From the NCBI RefSeq assembly GCF_014200405.1, contig NZ_JACHBQ010000001.1, forward strand, positions 1,488,001 through 1,552,000: DNA of 64,000 bases. Reading direction: 5' to 3'. Numbering within the stretch: the stretch's first letter is position 1; each line of letters starts with the position of its first letter. Source of the stretch: Cryobacterium roopkundense (lineage in GTDB: Bacteria > Actinomycetota > Actinomycetes > Actinomycetales > Microbacteriaceae). A program made the position numbers and the translations under genes. Below are positions 44,719-53,663 of the stretch, piece by piece. The notes below the pieces were generated by a model. That model saw only the letters and a program-made list of their open reading frames with translations. It searched no databases and was not told the DNA's origin.

Positions 44719-46371
44719 ATGCTCGTGCGACCACTCGACCCCAGGCTGCTGCGCTATGCGACGGCGGCACGCTGGTTCCTCTTCGTTGGAGCGCTGCTCG
44801 GGCTAGCCCAGACCCTCGTGGTTGTGGCGTTCGCCTGGCTCCTGAGCCGGGTGATCACACTCGCCATCGACGGTCGTCCGCTCGAAGAGCTCACCGGCAG
44901 CATCGCCGCACTCGCGGGTGTCATCGTTCTTCGTGCGGTGTGCGTGTGGCTCCTCGACGTGGCGGCGAGCCGCGGTGCCGCACGAGTGAAAACCCAGCTG
45001 CGCGCCCGGGTGCTCGCCCGGCTCGCCGAGCGGGGCCCCGACTTCGTGGCCGGCCGCCAGGGCGTTCGGCTGGCGACAACCGTCACCTCCGGGCTCGATG
45101 CTCTCGACAACTACTTCGCGCGGTACCTGCCCCAGCTGCTGCTCACCGCACTGGCAACGCCACTCATCGTGGTCGTCATGCTCGTCAACGACCTGGCGAG
45201 CGGCATCACCGTCATCATCGTGCTGCCGCTCATTCCAGTGTTTATGGTGCTCATCGGCAAGGCCACCCAAGCCGTTCAACAGAACCAGTGGGAGGCCCTG
45301 CAACGACTCGGCTCCGGGTTTCTCGATGTGGTCGGCGGGCTCGGCACTCTCAAGATCTTCGGACGAGAGCGGCGTCAATTCGTGCGCCTGCGCACCATCA
45401 CCGAGGACTACCGTCAGCGAACCATGAAGGTGCTTCGAGTGTCGTTTCTGAGCGGATTCGTGCTCGAACTGGCCGCGAGCCTGTCCGTGGCGCTTATTGC
45501 GGTCTCGGTGGGTCTGCGCCTCGTGGAAGGATCTCTCGCCCTGTCTGTGGGGCTCTTCGTTCTGCTGCTCGCCCCGGAGGCCTTCCTGCCGATCCGACAG
45601 GTGGGCGCTCAATTCCACGCCGCGGCCGACGGCCTGGCGGCGGCGGGGGAGGTCTTCGCCATCCTGGACGAGGGGGAGTCCGTCGACACGGGCGACGTGC
45701 CCACAGCGGATGCCGCGGACCCTGTCGACACGACGGCCGCAGGGTTGCGGCTGCGCTCGTTCACGGTTCGTCGAGATGGCAGAGTCGTTGTCGACGGGCT
45801 CGACGCCGAATTCGAGGCAGGGCAACTCACTGTGATCAGCGGGCCCAGCGGAGCGGGCAAATCGACGCTCGTCGCGGCCCTGCTGGGTTTCCTACCGTTC
45901 GAGGGCGATCTCAGCCTCGGCACGCGCTGTATCCTCCAGGGCACCTCGCGCAGTTGGCTGTCCTGGGCCGGGCAACGTCCGGGCCTGCTGCCCGGCACGG
46001 TGCGGGACAACGTGGCGCTGGGGGGAACCCACATCGATCCCGCTGTGGTTGCAGTGTCCCTTGCCTGGGCGGGGTTGGCGGAACTCCCGCACACGTCGCG
46101 GCTGGGCGTGCACGGTGATGGGCTGTCCGGCGGCCAGGCGCAGCGGCTCGCGGCCGCCCGCGCCATCTACCGCGCACAGGTGCACGGCTGCCAGGTCGTG
46201 GTGTTCGACGAACCCAGTTCTGCCCTAGACGCCGAGGCCGAATTGGCGCTGCTGCACGGCCTCCGCCAACTCGCCGACCAGGGCCGGGTCGTCATCGTCG
46301 TCAGCCACCGGCCACACGTCGTCGCGGCGGCCGACCGGGTACTGACCATGCGGGAGAGCGTCCATGTTTAA
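44719..46371 (+). CDS. cydD: Thiol reductant ABC exporter subunit CydD
   Basis: A 550-residue half-transporter: six-helix membrane domain (about 1-310) fused to an ATPase with Walker A SGPSGAGKST, signature LSGGQAQRLAAARAIY and Walker B VVVFDEPSSALD. With CydC it exports cysteine or glutathione-type thiols (in E. coli) and is needed to assemble cytochrome bd. The ATG follows the cydB stop without a gap. Overlaps cydC by 8 bases. Confidence 0.92.
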   Translation: MLVRPLDPRLLRYATAARWFLFVGALLGLAQTLVVVAFAWLLSRVITLAIDGRPLEELTGSIAALAGVIVLRAVCVWLLDVAASRGAARVKTQLRARVLARLAERGPDFVAGRQGVRLATTVTSGLDALDNYFARYLPQLLLTALATPLIVVVMLVNDLASGITVIIVLPLIPVFMVLIGKATQAVQQNQWEALQRLGSGFLDVVGGLGTLKIFGRERRQFVRLRTITEDYRQRTMKVLRVSFLSGFVLELAASLSVALIAVSVGLRLVEGSLALSVGLFVLLLAPEAFLPIRQVGAQFHAAADGLAAAGEVFAILDEGESVDTGDVPTADAADPVDTTAAGLRLRSFTVRRDGRVVVDGLDAEFEAGQLTVISGPSGAGKSTLVAALLGFLPFEGDLSLGTRCILQGTSRSWLSWAGQRPGLLPGTVRDNVALGGTHIDPAVVAVSLAWAGLAELPHTSRLGVHGDGLSGGQAQRLAAARAIYRAQVHGCQVVVFDEPSSALDAEAELALLHGLRQLADQGRVVIVVSHRPHVVAAADRVLTMRESVHV

Positions 46372-48043
46372 ACTTTCTGACGAATCCAGTGCCGTGCTCC
46401 GGCTCGCGCAGCCCCGTGCGCGCCGCTTTCTTCCGGGTCTGGCGGCCGGGGTACTGAGTGCGCTCCTCGCGGTGGGGTTGCTCGCCGTTTCGGCCTGGCT
46501 CATCACCAGGGCTGCCGAAATGCCCCCGATTCTCTTCCTGTCGATGGCCGTCGTCGGCGTGCGCGCCTTCGCTCTCGGTCGGTCGGTCTTTCGATACCTC
46601 GAGCGCGTGGCCAGCCACGACGCCGCGTTCGCCCAGCTGTCCGAGCTCCGACTGGGAATTTTCGCGCGGATCCTGCCGCTGGCGCCGGCCGGCCTCGCGC
46701 GCACCGGGCGCGGCGACCTGCTGAGCAGGCTGGTCAGAGACGTCGACGATCTGCAGGACCTGCCGCTGCGCGTGGTCCAACCTGTGCTCGTGTCGGGGAT
46801 CACCGCAGTGTTGAGCGTGATCGGGGTGTGGCTCATCCTTCCTGCGGCCGGGCTCGCGCTTCTCTGCTGCCTCCTCGTCGCCCTCGGTGTCGGCACCCTC
46901 GTGGTCGGCCGCCTGTCGGCACGGGCCGAACGTGGCCTGGCGCCCCTGCGCGGCGCACTCGCCGATGAGATTCTGGACATCATTGAGAACCTTGACGTTC
47001 TGACCCTGTTCGGTGCCCTGGACGCTCGGTTGGAATCCTTCCGCCGCCTCGATGACCGGCTGCGCCGCGCTACCCTGCGCCGTGCCCTCGGCGTGGGCGT
47101 CCAGTCCGCCGTCGTGTCGCTCTCTGCCGGCGCAGCCACGATCGCAGCCCTCGTGTGGGGCGTCCCCGCGCTGGGTGGGGGAGCCGCGGGTGTCACCGGT
47201 CCGGCTTTTGTCGTCATCGTGCTCGTTCCCCTCGCCGTCTTCGAGGTTTTTGCCCTGATTCCGCTCGCCGCCGGTGCCTGGCGCCGGGTGCGGTCGAGTG
47301 CCGAGCGCGTGGCATCTGCTGTCCCGTTGGAGATACCGCGAGAGATACCGGGCGACGACGTCGCGGAAGCGACTGCCGCTCCGGCGCCGCCGGCCTCCGG
47401 GCCGCGGCTGCTCGAACTCGACCGCTTCGGCGCCCGGTGGCCCGGGGCGTCCACGCCGGCTGTCGCCGGCGTAACCCTGCGCCTCGCACCGGGCGATCGA
47501 GTGCATCTGGCCGGTGCGAGTGGCTCTGGCAAGACAACCCTCGCCACTGCACTCGTGCGCTTTCTGGACTACACGGGTTCGTATCGACTCGGGGGGATCG
47601 AGGCCAGGGACCTGCCGCAGCAGGATGTGCGCCGGTTGGTCGGGCTGTGCGAGCAACGCCCCTGGTTGTTCGACGACAGCATCCGCCAGAACCTGCTCTT
47701 CGCCAGGGACACCGCAACCGATGCCGAGCTCGAGGCCGTTCTGCACAGGGTCGGGCTGGGTGCGTGGACGGCCGAACGAGGCGGCCTGGACGCCAGGGTG
47801 GGGGAGCGCGGGGCTCTCGTGTCGGGAGGCCAGGCGCAGCGCATCGCCCTGGCGCGCGCCCTGCTCGCTGATTTCCCCATCCTCATCGTGGACGAGCCGA
47901 CGGCTAACGTGGACACCGAGCAGGGGGACCTGCTCGTGCGCGACATCCTGCGCGCGGCTGCTGCCGACGATCGGGCCGTGCTTCTCATCTCCCACACGCC
48001 GGTGCCCGACGACCTGATCACCGGCCGGGTCACGCTCGACTGA
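46364..48043 (+). CDS. cydC: Thiol reductant ABC exporter subunit CydC
   Basis: A 559-residue half-transporter paired with CydD: membrane domain about 20-320, ATPase with Walker A LAGASGSGKTTL, signature VSGGQAQRIALARALL and Walker B ILIVDEPTANVD. The operon order A-B-D-C matches that of mycobacteria and bacilli (cydABCD type). Ends 10 bases from the convergent DedA gene without an obvious terminator. Confidence 0.92.
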   Translation: MFKLSDESSAVLRLAQPRARRFLPGLAAGVLSALLAVGLLAVSAWLITRAAEMPPILFLSMAVVGVRAFALGRSVFRYLERVASHDAAFAQLSELRLGIFARILPLAPAGLARTGRGDLLSRLVRDVDDLQDLPLRVVQPVLVSGITAVLSVIGVWLILPAAGLALLCCLLVALGVGTLVVGRLSARAERGLAPLRGALADEILDIIENLDVLTLFGALDARLESFRRLDDRLRRATLRRALGVGVQSAVVSLSAGAATIAALVWGVPALGGGAAGVTGPAFVVIVLVPLAVFEVFALIPLAAGAWRRVRSSAERVASAVPLEIPREIPGDDVAEATAAPAPPASGPRLLELDRFGARWPGASTPAVAGVTLRLAPGDRVHLAGASGSGKTTLATALVRFLDYTGSYRLGGIEARDLPQQDVRRLVGLCEQRPWLFDDSIRQNLLFARDTATDAELEAVLHRVGLGAWTAERGGLDARVGERGALVSGGQAQRIALARALLADFPILIVDEPTANVDTEQGDLLVRDILRAAAADDRAVLLISHTPVPDDLITGRVTLD

Positions 48044-48052
48044 ACGGCCGGG

Positions 48053-48688
48053 CTAGTCCATGTGCCGGGATTCCCGGCGGTGCAGCCACTTCTTGAGCAG
48101 CACGATCCCGACAGCGAACAGGGCGATGATACCCACAAAAAAGTATCCCGCCATATGAAGTTCGTCACTGAGCTCGCGGTAGCCACCGGCCGCGGCCGAG
48201 CCGACCGAGACGTACGCGAGCGACCAGAGTATGCAGGCCGGTACGGTCCAGGCCATGAAGGTGCGATAGCGCATGCTGCTCATGCCCACGGTCAGCGGAA
48301 TAACGGAGTGCAGCACGGGCAGGAATCGTGAGATGAACACGGCGAGCCCGCCGCGGCGTTCGAGGTAGTTCTCCGCGCGCTGCCAGTTCGCCTCGCCGAT
48401 GCGCCTGCCCAGACGGCTGCGTCGGATGTAAGGACCGAAGTAGCGCCCGAGGGCAAAGCCGATGCTTTCGCCCGTCAACGCGCCCAGAATGACGGCTATG
48501 ACGAGCGCCACATACTCCGTGGGGTTCGTGACAGCAGTGCTTGCGACGATCACGATGGTGTCACCGGGAACGACGAGGCCCACCAGGACGGATGTTTCGA
48601 GCATGATGCCGATGCCGGCCAGCAGCGTGCGCAGCACGGGATCGACGCTCGACACTGTCTCGAGGATCCAATTGAGGATGTCATTCAT
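48053..48688 (-). CDS. DedA family membrane protein
   Basis: A 211-residue membrane protein with about five helices. The DedA/SNARE-associated motifs are present: VPGDTIVIVAS, GALTGESIGFALGRYFG and the arginine-bearing FISRFLPVLHSVIPLTVGMSSM. DedA proteins take part in envelope homeostasis, probably as lipid flippases for undecaprenyl phosphate or phosphatidylethanolamine. Start ATG 48688 is seven bases behind a minus-strand TAGGCT box. Confidence 0.88.
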   Translation of the reverse strand: MNDILNWILETVSSVDPVLRTLLAGIGIMLETSVLVGLVVPGDTIVIVASTAVTNPTEYVALVIAVILGALTGESIGFALGRYFGPYIRRSRLGRRIGEANWQRAENYLERRGGLAVFISRFLPVLHSVIPLTVGMSSMRYRTFMAWTVPACILWSLAYVSVGSAAAGGYRELSDELHMAGYFFVGIIALFAVGIVLLKKWLHRRESRHMD

Positions 48689-48695
48689 CCCTCAT

Positions 48696-48701
48696 AGCCT
48701 A
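48696..48701 (-). promoter_or_regulatory. -10 box (TAGGCT) of DedA promoter
   Basis: Minus-strand TAGGCT, seven bases (which contain GAGGG), then ATG 48688. It is divergent from an identical box for pabB 37 bases away. Confidence 0.5.
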
Positions 48702-48738
48702 AGCGGGGTTTCGCAGCGTGCGCGGCCACTCCGCCACC

Positions 48739-48744
48739 TAGGCT
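48739..48744 (+). promoter_or_regulatory. -10 box (TAGGCT) of pabB promoter
   Basis: TAGGCT, the six bases GGAGGG, then GTG 48751. The GGAGGG lies where the transcript would start, so it may be too short to act as a ribosome site. Confidence 0.5.
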
Positions 48745-48750
48745 GGAGGG

Positions 48751-50208
48751 GTGACTGGACAGATCCACAGTATTCCCCTGCAGGAATGGAAGGATCCGGC
48801 GCGCGTCTTTGGGGCGCTCTACTCCGATCACCCGTACGCGTTTTGGCTCGACGCCGGTTCCAACGCCCGCACGGGACGCAGCTACATGGGGGTAGCCGCG
48901 GCTGATTCCCGCTTCGTGACCGCAGTGGTGGGCGAGGGCACGGTGCGCGTGGTCACGCCCGGTGGGGCCGCCGGGGATGTCACCCTTCGGCAGACCGTCT
49001 TCGAATTTCTCCGGAGCGAACTTCCTGAGCTCCGTCCCACCGCCGGTGACGAGCCCGACGACGATTTTGACGCGGCGTTCCGGCTGGGTTGGGTCGGCTG
49101 GCTCGGCTACGAACTTGGAGCCGAGACCGTGGGCACTAGCGTGCACGCTTCCGGCCATCCCGACGCGGCCCTCCTGGAAATCGACCGCGCCATCATGTTC
49201 GATCACGGCACTCGCACGGTGAGCCTGTTGGCGCGGGCACGACCGGGGCTTGCCTGCACCATCACGGACTGGGCCGCTGAGGTTGAACTCGGCCTACTCA
49301 CAGCTCCGGACCGACCGCGGGCGGGGCCGGTGTCATCCGCTCCCTCGAGCTGGCGCCATTCCCCGGAGCGCTACGCCGAACTGATTGCCGAGTGCCTTCT
49401 GGCCATCAGAGCCGGTGACGCCTATCAGGTGTGCCTCACCAACGAGATCTGCGTAAACGTCGACGTCGACCCGGTTGAGGCCTACCTGCGCCTGCGTGAG
49501 GGAAGCCCGAGCCACCACGGCGGGCTTCTTCGTTTTGGCGATAGGGCGCTGCTCAGCGCATCGCCGGAGCAATTCCTCCAGGTGACACCCACCGGGCGCA
49601 TCCGCACAAAGCCCATTAAGGGGACCCGTCCTCGATCCGCAGACGTCGCGCGCGACCGGGAGCTGGTTGGCGAGCTCCAGGGCAGCGACAAAGAACGAGC
49701 GGAGAATCTCATGATCGTCGATCTCATGCGCAACGACCTCGGTCGTGTCGCGGAGCTTGGTTCAGTCTCGGTGTCCTCGCTCCTGGCGGTGGAAAGCTAC
49801 CCCCACGTTCACCAGCTCGTGAGCACGATCGAGGCCAGACTGGCGATCGGCGTCACCGGCGTCGATGCCGTCGCGGCGTGTTTTCCGGCCGGGTCCATGA
49901 CCGGGGCGCCCAAACACAGTGCCATGGGCCTGATTGACCGGCTGGAAGGAGGGCCACGGGGGCTCTACGCCGGCGCGTTCGGCTACTTCGGTCTGGACGG
50001 GGCCGTCGATCTCGCCATCGTCATTCGCAGCATTGTGCTCGGTCCCGGAGGTGCCACGATCGGTACCGGCGGCGGCATCACGGCGCTGTCGGACCCCGAG
50101 GAAGAAATCGAAGAGACGCGCATCAAGGCCGCCGCACTCCTCGTCGCCCTCGGTGCGGCCCCGTCAAGTCAAGGATCGGGGTCAGCGGCGGGCAACCACG
50201 GTGAGTAA
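48751..50208 (+). CDS. pabB: Aminodeoxychorismate synthase component I (PabB-like)
   Basis: Converts chorismate to aminodeoxychorismate for folate synthesis. A 485-residue chorismate-binding protein with SPEQFLQV, the KPIKGTRPR motif (its lysine marks PabB rather than anthranilate synthase, which has alanine there), ERAENLMIVDLMRNDLGRV and FPAGSMTGAPK. The glutamine amidotransferase PabA is not beside it. Function is inferred from the PIKGT motif. Confidence 0.88.
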   Translation: MTGQIHSIPLQEWKDPARVFGALYSDHPYAFWLDAGSNARTGRSYMGVAAADSRFVTAVVGEGTVRVVTPGGAAGDVTLRQTVFEFLRSELPELRPTAGDEPDDDFDAAFRLGWVGWLGYELGAETVGTSVHASGHPDAALLEIDRAIMFDHGTRTVSLLARARPGLACTITDWAAEVELGLLTAPDRPRAGPVSSAPSSWRHSPERYAELIAECLLAIRAGDAYQVCLTNEICVNVDVDPVEAYLRLREGSPSHHGGLLRFGDRALLSASPEQFLQVTPTGRIRTKPIKGTRPRSADVARDRELVGELQGSDKERAENLMIVDLMRNDLGRVAELGSVSVSSLLAVESYPHVHQLVSTIEARLAIGVTGVDAVAACFPAGSMTGAPKHSAMGLIDRLEGGPRGLYAGAFGYFGLDGAVDLAIVIRSIVLGPGGATIGTGGGITALSDPEEEIEETRIKAAALLVALGAAPSSQGSGSAAGNHGE

Positions 50209-50270
50209 CCTAGAGGGGTGTACGCCTTTACCGGGCGCACTCACGCGAGCCTCTGCTCGTCCCCACCGCA

Positions 50271-52883
50271 ATGAATGAGAGCCCCGTGGCACACGAGCAC
50301 GACACCGTCCCTTCGCACGACACCGTCCACCTGCACGAGGACAGAGACGACGAGATGTACGACTTTGCGGCCATTCAGGCGAAGTGGCAACCCATCTGGG
50401 AAGACCTCAAACCCTTCAGCACGAGCGATCCCGACGACACCCGGCCGCGCAAGTACGTGCTGGACATGTTCCCGTATCCTTCGGGCGATCTGCACATGGG
50501 ACATGCCGAGGTGTACGCCCTCGGAGACATCGTGGCCCGGTATTGGCGCCACCAGGGGTTCAACGTGCTCCACCCAATCGGGTGGGACTCCTTCGGGCTG
50601 CCCGCCGAGAACGCCGCCATCAAGCGCGGCATCGACCCGCGCGGCTGGACCTACGACAACATCGCCCAGCAGAAGAAGAGCATGAAGCTCTACGCCACGA
50701 GCTTCGACTGGGACCGCGAACTGCACACGAGCGACCCCGAGTACTACCAGTGGACCCAGTGGCTGTTTCTGCAGCTGCACAAGAAGGGCCTCGCCTACCG
50801 CAAGGACAGCTGGGTGAACTGGGACCCGATCGACCAGACCGTGCTCGCGAACGAGCAGGTGCTCGCCGACGGCACCTCCGAGCGCAGCGGCGCCGTCGTC
50901 GTCAAAAAGAAGCTCACCCAGTGGTATTTCAAGATCACGGACTATGCCGACCGCCTGCTCGATGACCTGAACCAGCTCGAGGGCAGCTGGCCGGCCAAGG
51001 TGCTTAACATGCAGCGCAACTGGATCGGGCGTTCGATCGGAGCGGATGTCGAATTCGCGATCGAAGGACGGGACGAGCGTGTCACCGTGTTTACTACCCG
51101 CCCTGACACCCTGTTCGGGGCCACCTTCATGGTCGTCGCGCCGGACTGCGACCTGGCGGCAGAACTCGTCGCCGAGTCCACGCCCGAGGTGCGGACTGCC
51201 TTTCAGGACTACCTCGTGCGGGTACAGCGCAGCACCGAGATCGAGCGGCAGGCGACCGACCGAGACAAGACCGGTGTGTTTCTCGGCCGCTATGCCATCA
51301 ACCCGGTGAACGGAGAACGCCTCCCCATCTGGGCCGCCGACTATGTGCTCGCGGACTACGGCACGGGAGCGATCATGGCCGTGCCCGCGCACGACCAACG
51401 CGACCTCGACTTCGCCCGCGCGTTCGATCTGCCGGTGCGGGTCGTCGTCGACACCAATTCACCGGCCACGGGCATGATCCCGGTCATCACTCAGGGCATG
51501 ATCGACGGCACTGAGGAACTGCCTGCGCTCGACCCGCTCAGCACAGGCATCGCCCTGGCGGGCGAGGGCCGCCTCATCAACTCCGGCCCCCTCAACGGCA
51601 TGAGCAAAACCACGGCGATCAAACGCATCGTCGAGCAACTCGCCGGCGATGGGCTCGGCCGCGCGGCGAAGAACTATCGTCTCCGCGACTGGCTCGTCTC
51701 CCGCCAGCGCTACTGGGGTGCGCCGATCCCGATCATCCACGGCGCCGACGGCTCCGAGATTCCAGTGCCCGATGATCAGCTGCCGGTGCTGCTCCCACCT
51801 TCGGAGGGCCTCGATCTGAAGCCCCGCGGAACGTCGCCGCTGGGCGGCGCGGCCGACTGGGTCAACGTGGCGAACCCGATCGACGGCACGCCCGCACGCC
51901 GGGACGCCGACACCCTGGACACCTTCGTGGACAGCTCCTGGTATTTCCTGCGGTTCCTGAACCCGAATGACGCCACCAAGGCCTTCGACCCGAAGGAAGC
52001 CGAGAAGTGGGCCCCTGTCGACCAGTACGTCGGCGGGGTCGAGCACGCCATCCTGCACCTGCTGTATGCCCGCTTCATCACGAAGTTCCTCTTCGACGAG
52101 GGGTACGTCAGCTTCACCGAGCCCTTCACCGCGTTGCTGAACCAGGGCATGGTGATTCTCGACGGCTCGAAGATGTCCAAGAGTAAGGGCAACCTCGTCT
52201 ACTTCACCGAGGAAATCGAACGCCACGGCGTCGATGCGGTGCGCCTCACCATGGCCTTTGCCGGTCCTCCGGAAGACGACATCGACTGGGCGGATGTGTC
52301 CCCGGTGGGCTCGTCCAAATTCCTGGCCCGCGCATGGCGCGTCGCCAGAGACGTCACGAGTTCCCCGGACGTCGATTGGAAATCGGGCGACAGCGCGCTT
52401 CGTCGGGTGACGCATCGATTCCTGGCCGACGCTCCGGCCCTGGTGGAATCCTTCAAGTTCAACGTCGTAGTGGCGCGCCTCATGGAGCTCGTCAATGCAA
52501 CGCGCAAGGTGATCGACACTGGAGCCGGACCGGCGGATGCCGCGGTGCGCGAGGCCGCGGAGGTCACGGCCATGGCGCTGAACCTGTTCGCACCCTATGC
52601 GGCAGAAGACATGTGGCAGCACCTCGGCTACGAACCCTGCATCGCCCTCGTGCTGTGGCGCAAGGCCGACCTCACCCTGTTGGTGGAGGAATCGGTGACG
52701 GCTGTGGTCCAGGTCGACGGAAAGATGCGCACCCTGCTCGAGGTGTCTCCGAAGATCTCGAGCGAGGACCTCGAGAAGATGGCGCGTGAGGCCGTTCCGG
52801 TGGTGCGATCGATTGGCGATCGGCAGATCGTGCGCGTCATCGTCCGCGTACCGAAGCTCGTCTCCATCGTCACCACGGGCTGA
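50271..52883 (+). CDS. leuS: Leucyl-tRNA synthetase
   Basis: Charges tRNA-Leu. An 870-residue class I synthetase with the HIGH motif as HMGH (about residue 74), the CP1 editing domain ([28 protein letters not shown]) and KMSKS at Lys634 (KMSKSKGN). The first 28 residues are a His/Asp/Glu-rich tail with a duplicated HDTV unit; the conserved part begins at [14 protein letters not shown] 50271, GTG 50286 and ATG 50355 are all possible starts, and the upstream sequence does not decide. Confidence 0.95.
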   Translation: MNESPVAHEHDTVPSHDTVHLHEDRDDEMYDFAAIQAKWQPIWEDLKPFSTSDPDDTRPRKYVLDMFPYPSGDLHMGHAEVYALGDIVARYWRHQGFNVLHPIGWDSFGLPAENAAIKRGIDPRGWTYDNIAQQKKSMKLYATSFDWDRELHTSDPEYYQWTQWLFLQLHKKGLAYRKDSWVNWDPIDQTVLANEQVLADGTSERSGAVVVKKKLTQWYFKITDYADRLLDDLNQLEGSWPAKVLNMQRNWIGRSIGADVEFAIEGRDERVTVFTTRPDTLFGATFMVVAPDCDLAAELVAESTPEVRTAFQDYLVRVQRSTEIERQATDRDKTGVFLGRYAINPVNGERLPIWAADYVLADYGTGAIMAVPAHDQRDLDFARAFDLPVRVVVDTNSPATGMIPVITQGMIDGTEELPALDPLSTGIALAGEGRLINSGPLNGMSKTTAIKRIVEQLAGDGLGRAAKNYRLRDWLVSRQRYWGAPIPIIHGADGSEIPVPDDQLPVLLPPSEGLDLKPRGTSPLGGAADWVNVANPIDGTPARRDADTLDTFVDSSWYFLRFLNPNDATKAFDPKEAEKWAPVDQYVGGVEHAILHLLYARFITKFLFDEGYVSFTEPFTALLNQGMVILDGSKMSKSKGNLVYFTEEIERHGVDAVRLTMAFAGPPEDDIDWADVSPVGSSKFLARAWRVARDVTSSPDVDWKSGDSALRRVTHRFLADAPALVESFKFNVVVARLMELVNATRKVIDTGAGPADAAVREAAEVTAMALNLFAPYAAEDMWQHLGYEPCIALVLWRKADLTLLVEESVTAVVQVDGKMRTLLEVSPKISSEDLEKMAREAVPVVRSIGDRQIVRVIVRVPKLVSIVTTG

Positions 52884-52973
52884 GCCTCGCGGCCAGCTCT
52901 TCCTCCACAGGGGCGCTGGCGTGCTCGGACCCACAGATCCGGCGGCACCGAACCCGGCGGGAACGCTCGGGCC

Positions 52974-52979
52974 TAGCCT
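52974..52979 (+). promoter_or_regulatory. -10 box (TAGCCT) of comEA promoter
   Basis: TAGCCT, six bases, then ATG 52986. Same leaderless geometry as several genes here. Confidence 0.45.
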
Positions 52980-52985
52980 GTCGGG

Positions 52986-53663
52986 ATGCAGCAGGATTTC
53001 CCCGATGACCTCGACCGGCTGAGCCCGCAGTCCCGTGCCCCGGAGCGCGGGCACGGGCGGCTCGGCGTGGGCGCGGCGATCGTGCTGCTGATCGCCACGC
53101 TCGTGATTGCCGTCGTGGTCTCGGCGTTCGCCCAGCCCGCCGAGAGGCCGGTCGCCTCAGGTCCCGGTGCCCCCTCGACCGCGCCGTCGACGGCCTTCGG
53201 CTCGCACAGCCCAGAGGAATCAACGCCGCCCGCGCTCCTGGTGCACGTGCTCGGCGCGGTCCGAAACCCCGGCCTCTTTGAGGTCGTTCCGGGGGCCCGC
53301 GTCCTGGACGCTGTCGCGCAGGCCGGGGGACTGACAGACCAGGCCGACCAGGCCGGCATCAATCTGGCGCGCGTGCTCACCGACGGCGAACAGTTCTACG
53401 TGCCCCGTGTCGGCGAGTCTCCACCGGCGCCGATGCCCGGCGCCTCGACCGGCCAGGCCGGCGCTCCAACGGCCAAAGTTAACATCAACACCGGGGCGGC
53501 CGCCGATCTCGACACCCTGCCGCACGTGGGGCCGATGATGGCCCAGCGCATCATTGACTACCGCACCGCCAACGGTCCTTTCTCGAGCGTCGACGACCTG
53601 CGCAACGTCACGGGAATCGGCGACAAGACCTTCGAGGCGCTGAAGGACCTGGTCACCACGTGA
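52986..53663 (+). CDS. comEA: ComEA-like DNA-binding competence protein
   Basis: A 225-residue membrane-anchored DNA receptor for uptake. One N-terminal helix (about residues 29-50), a proline-rich spacer, an SLBB domain (LVHVLGAVRNPGLFEVVPG, about 78-140) and two helix-hairpin-helix motifs at the C-terminus (VNINTGAAADLDTLPHVGPM; FSSVDDLRNVTGIGDKTF) that bind double-stranded DNA. The TGA overlaps the comEC GTG. Confidence 0.92.
   Translation: MQQDFPDDLDRLSPQSRAPERGHGRLGVGAAIVLLIATLVIAVVVSAFAQPAERPVASGPGAPSTAPSTAFGSHSPEESTPPALLVHVLGAVRNPGLFEVVPGARVLDAVAQAGGLTDQADQAGINLARVLTDGEQFYVPRVGESPPAPMPGASTGQAGAPTAKVNINTGAAADLDTLPHVGPMMAQRIIDYRTANGPFSSVDDLRNVTGIGDKTFEALKDLVTT

Noticed and set aside
46301..47995. 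564-residue minus-strand frame opposite cydC
   Set aside because: No domain and no start signals, fully inside cydC. A shadow frame.
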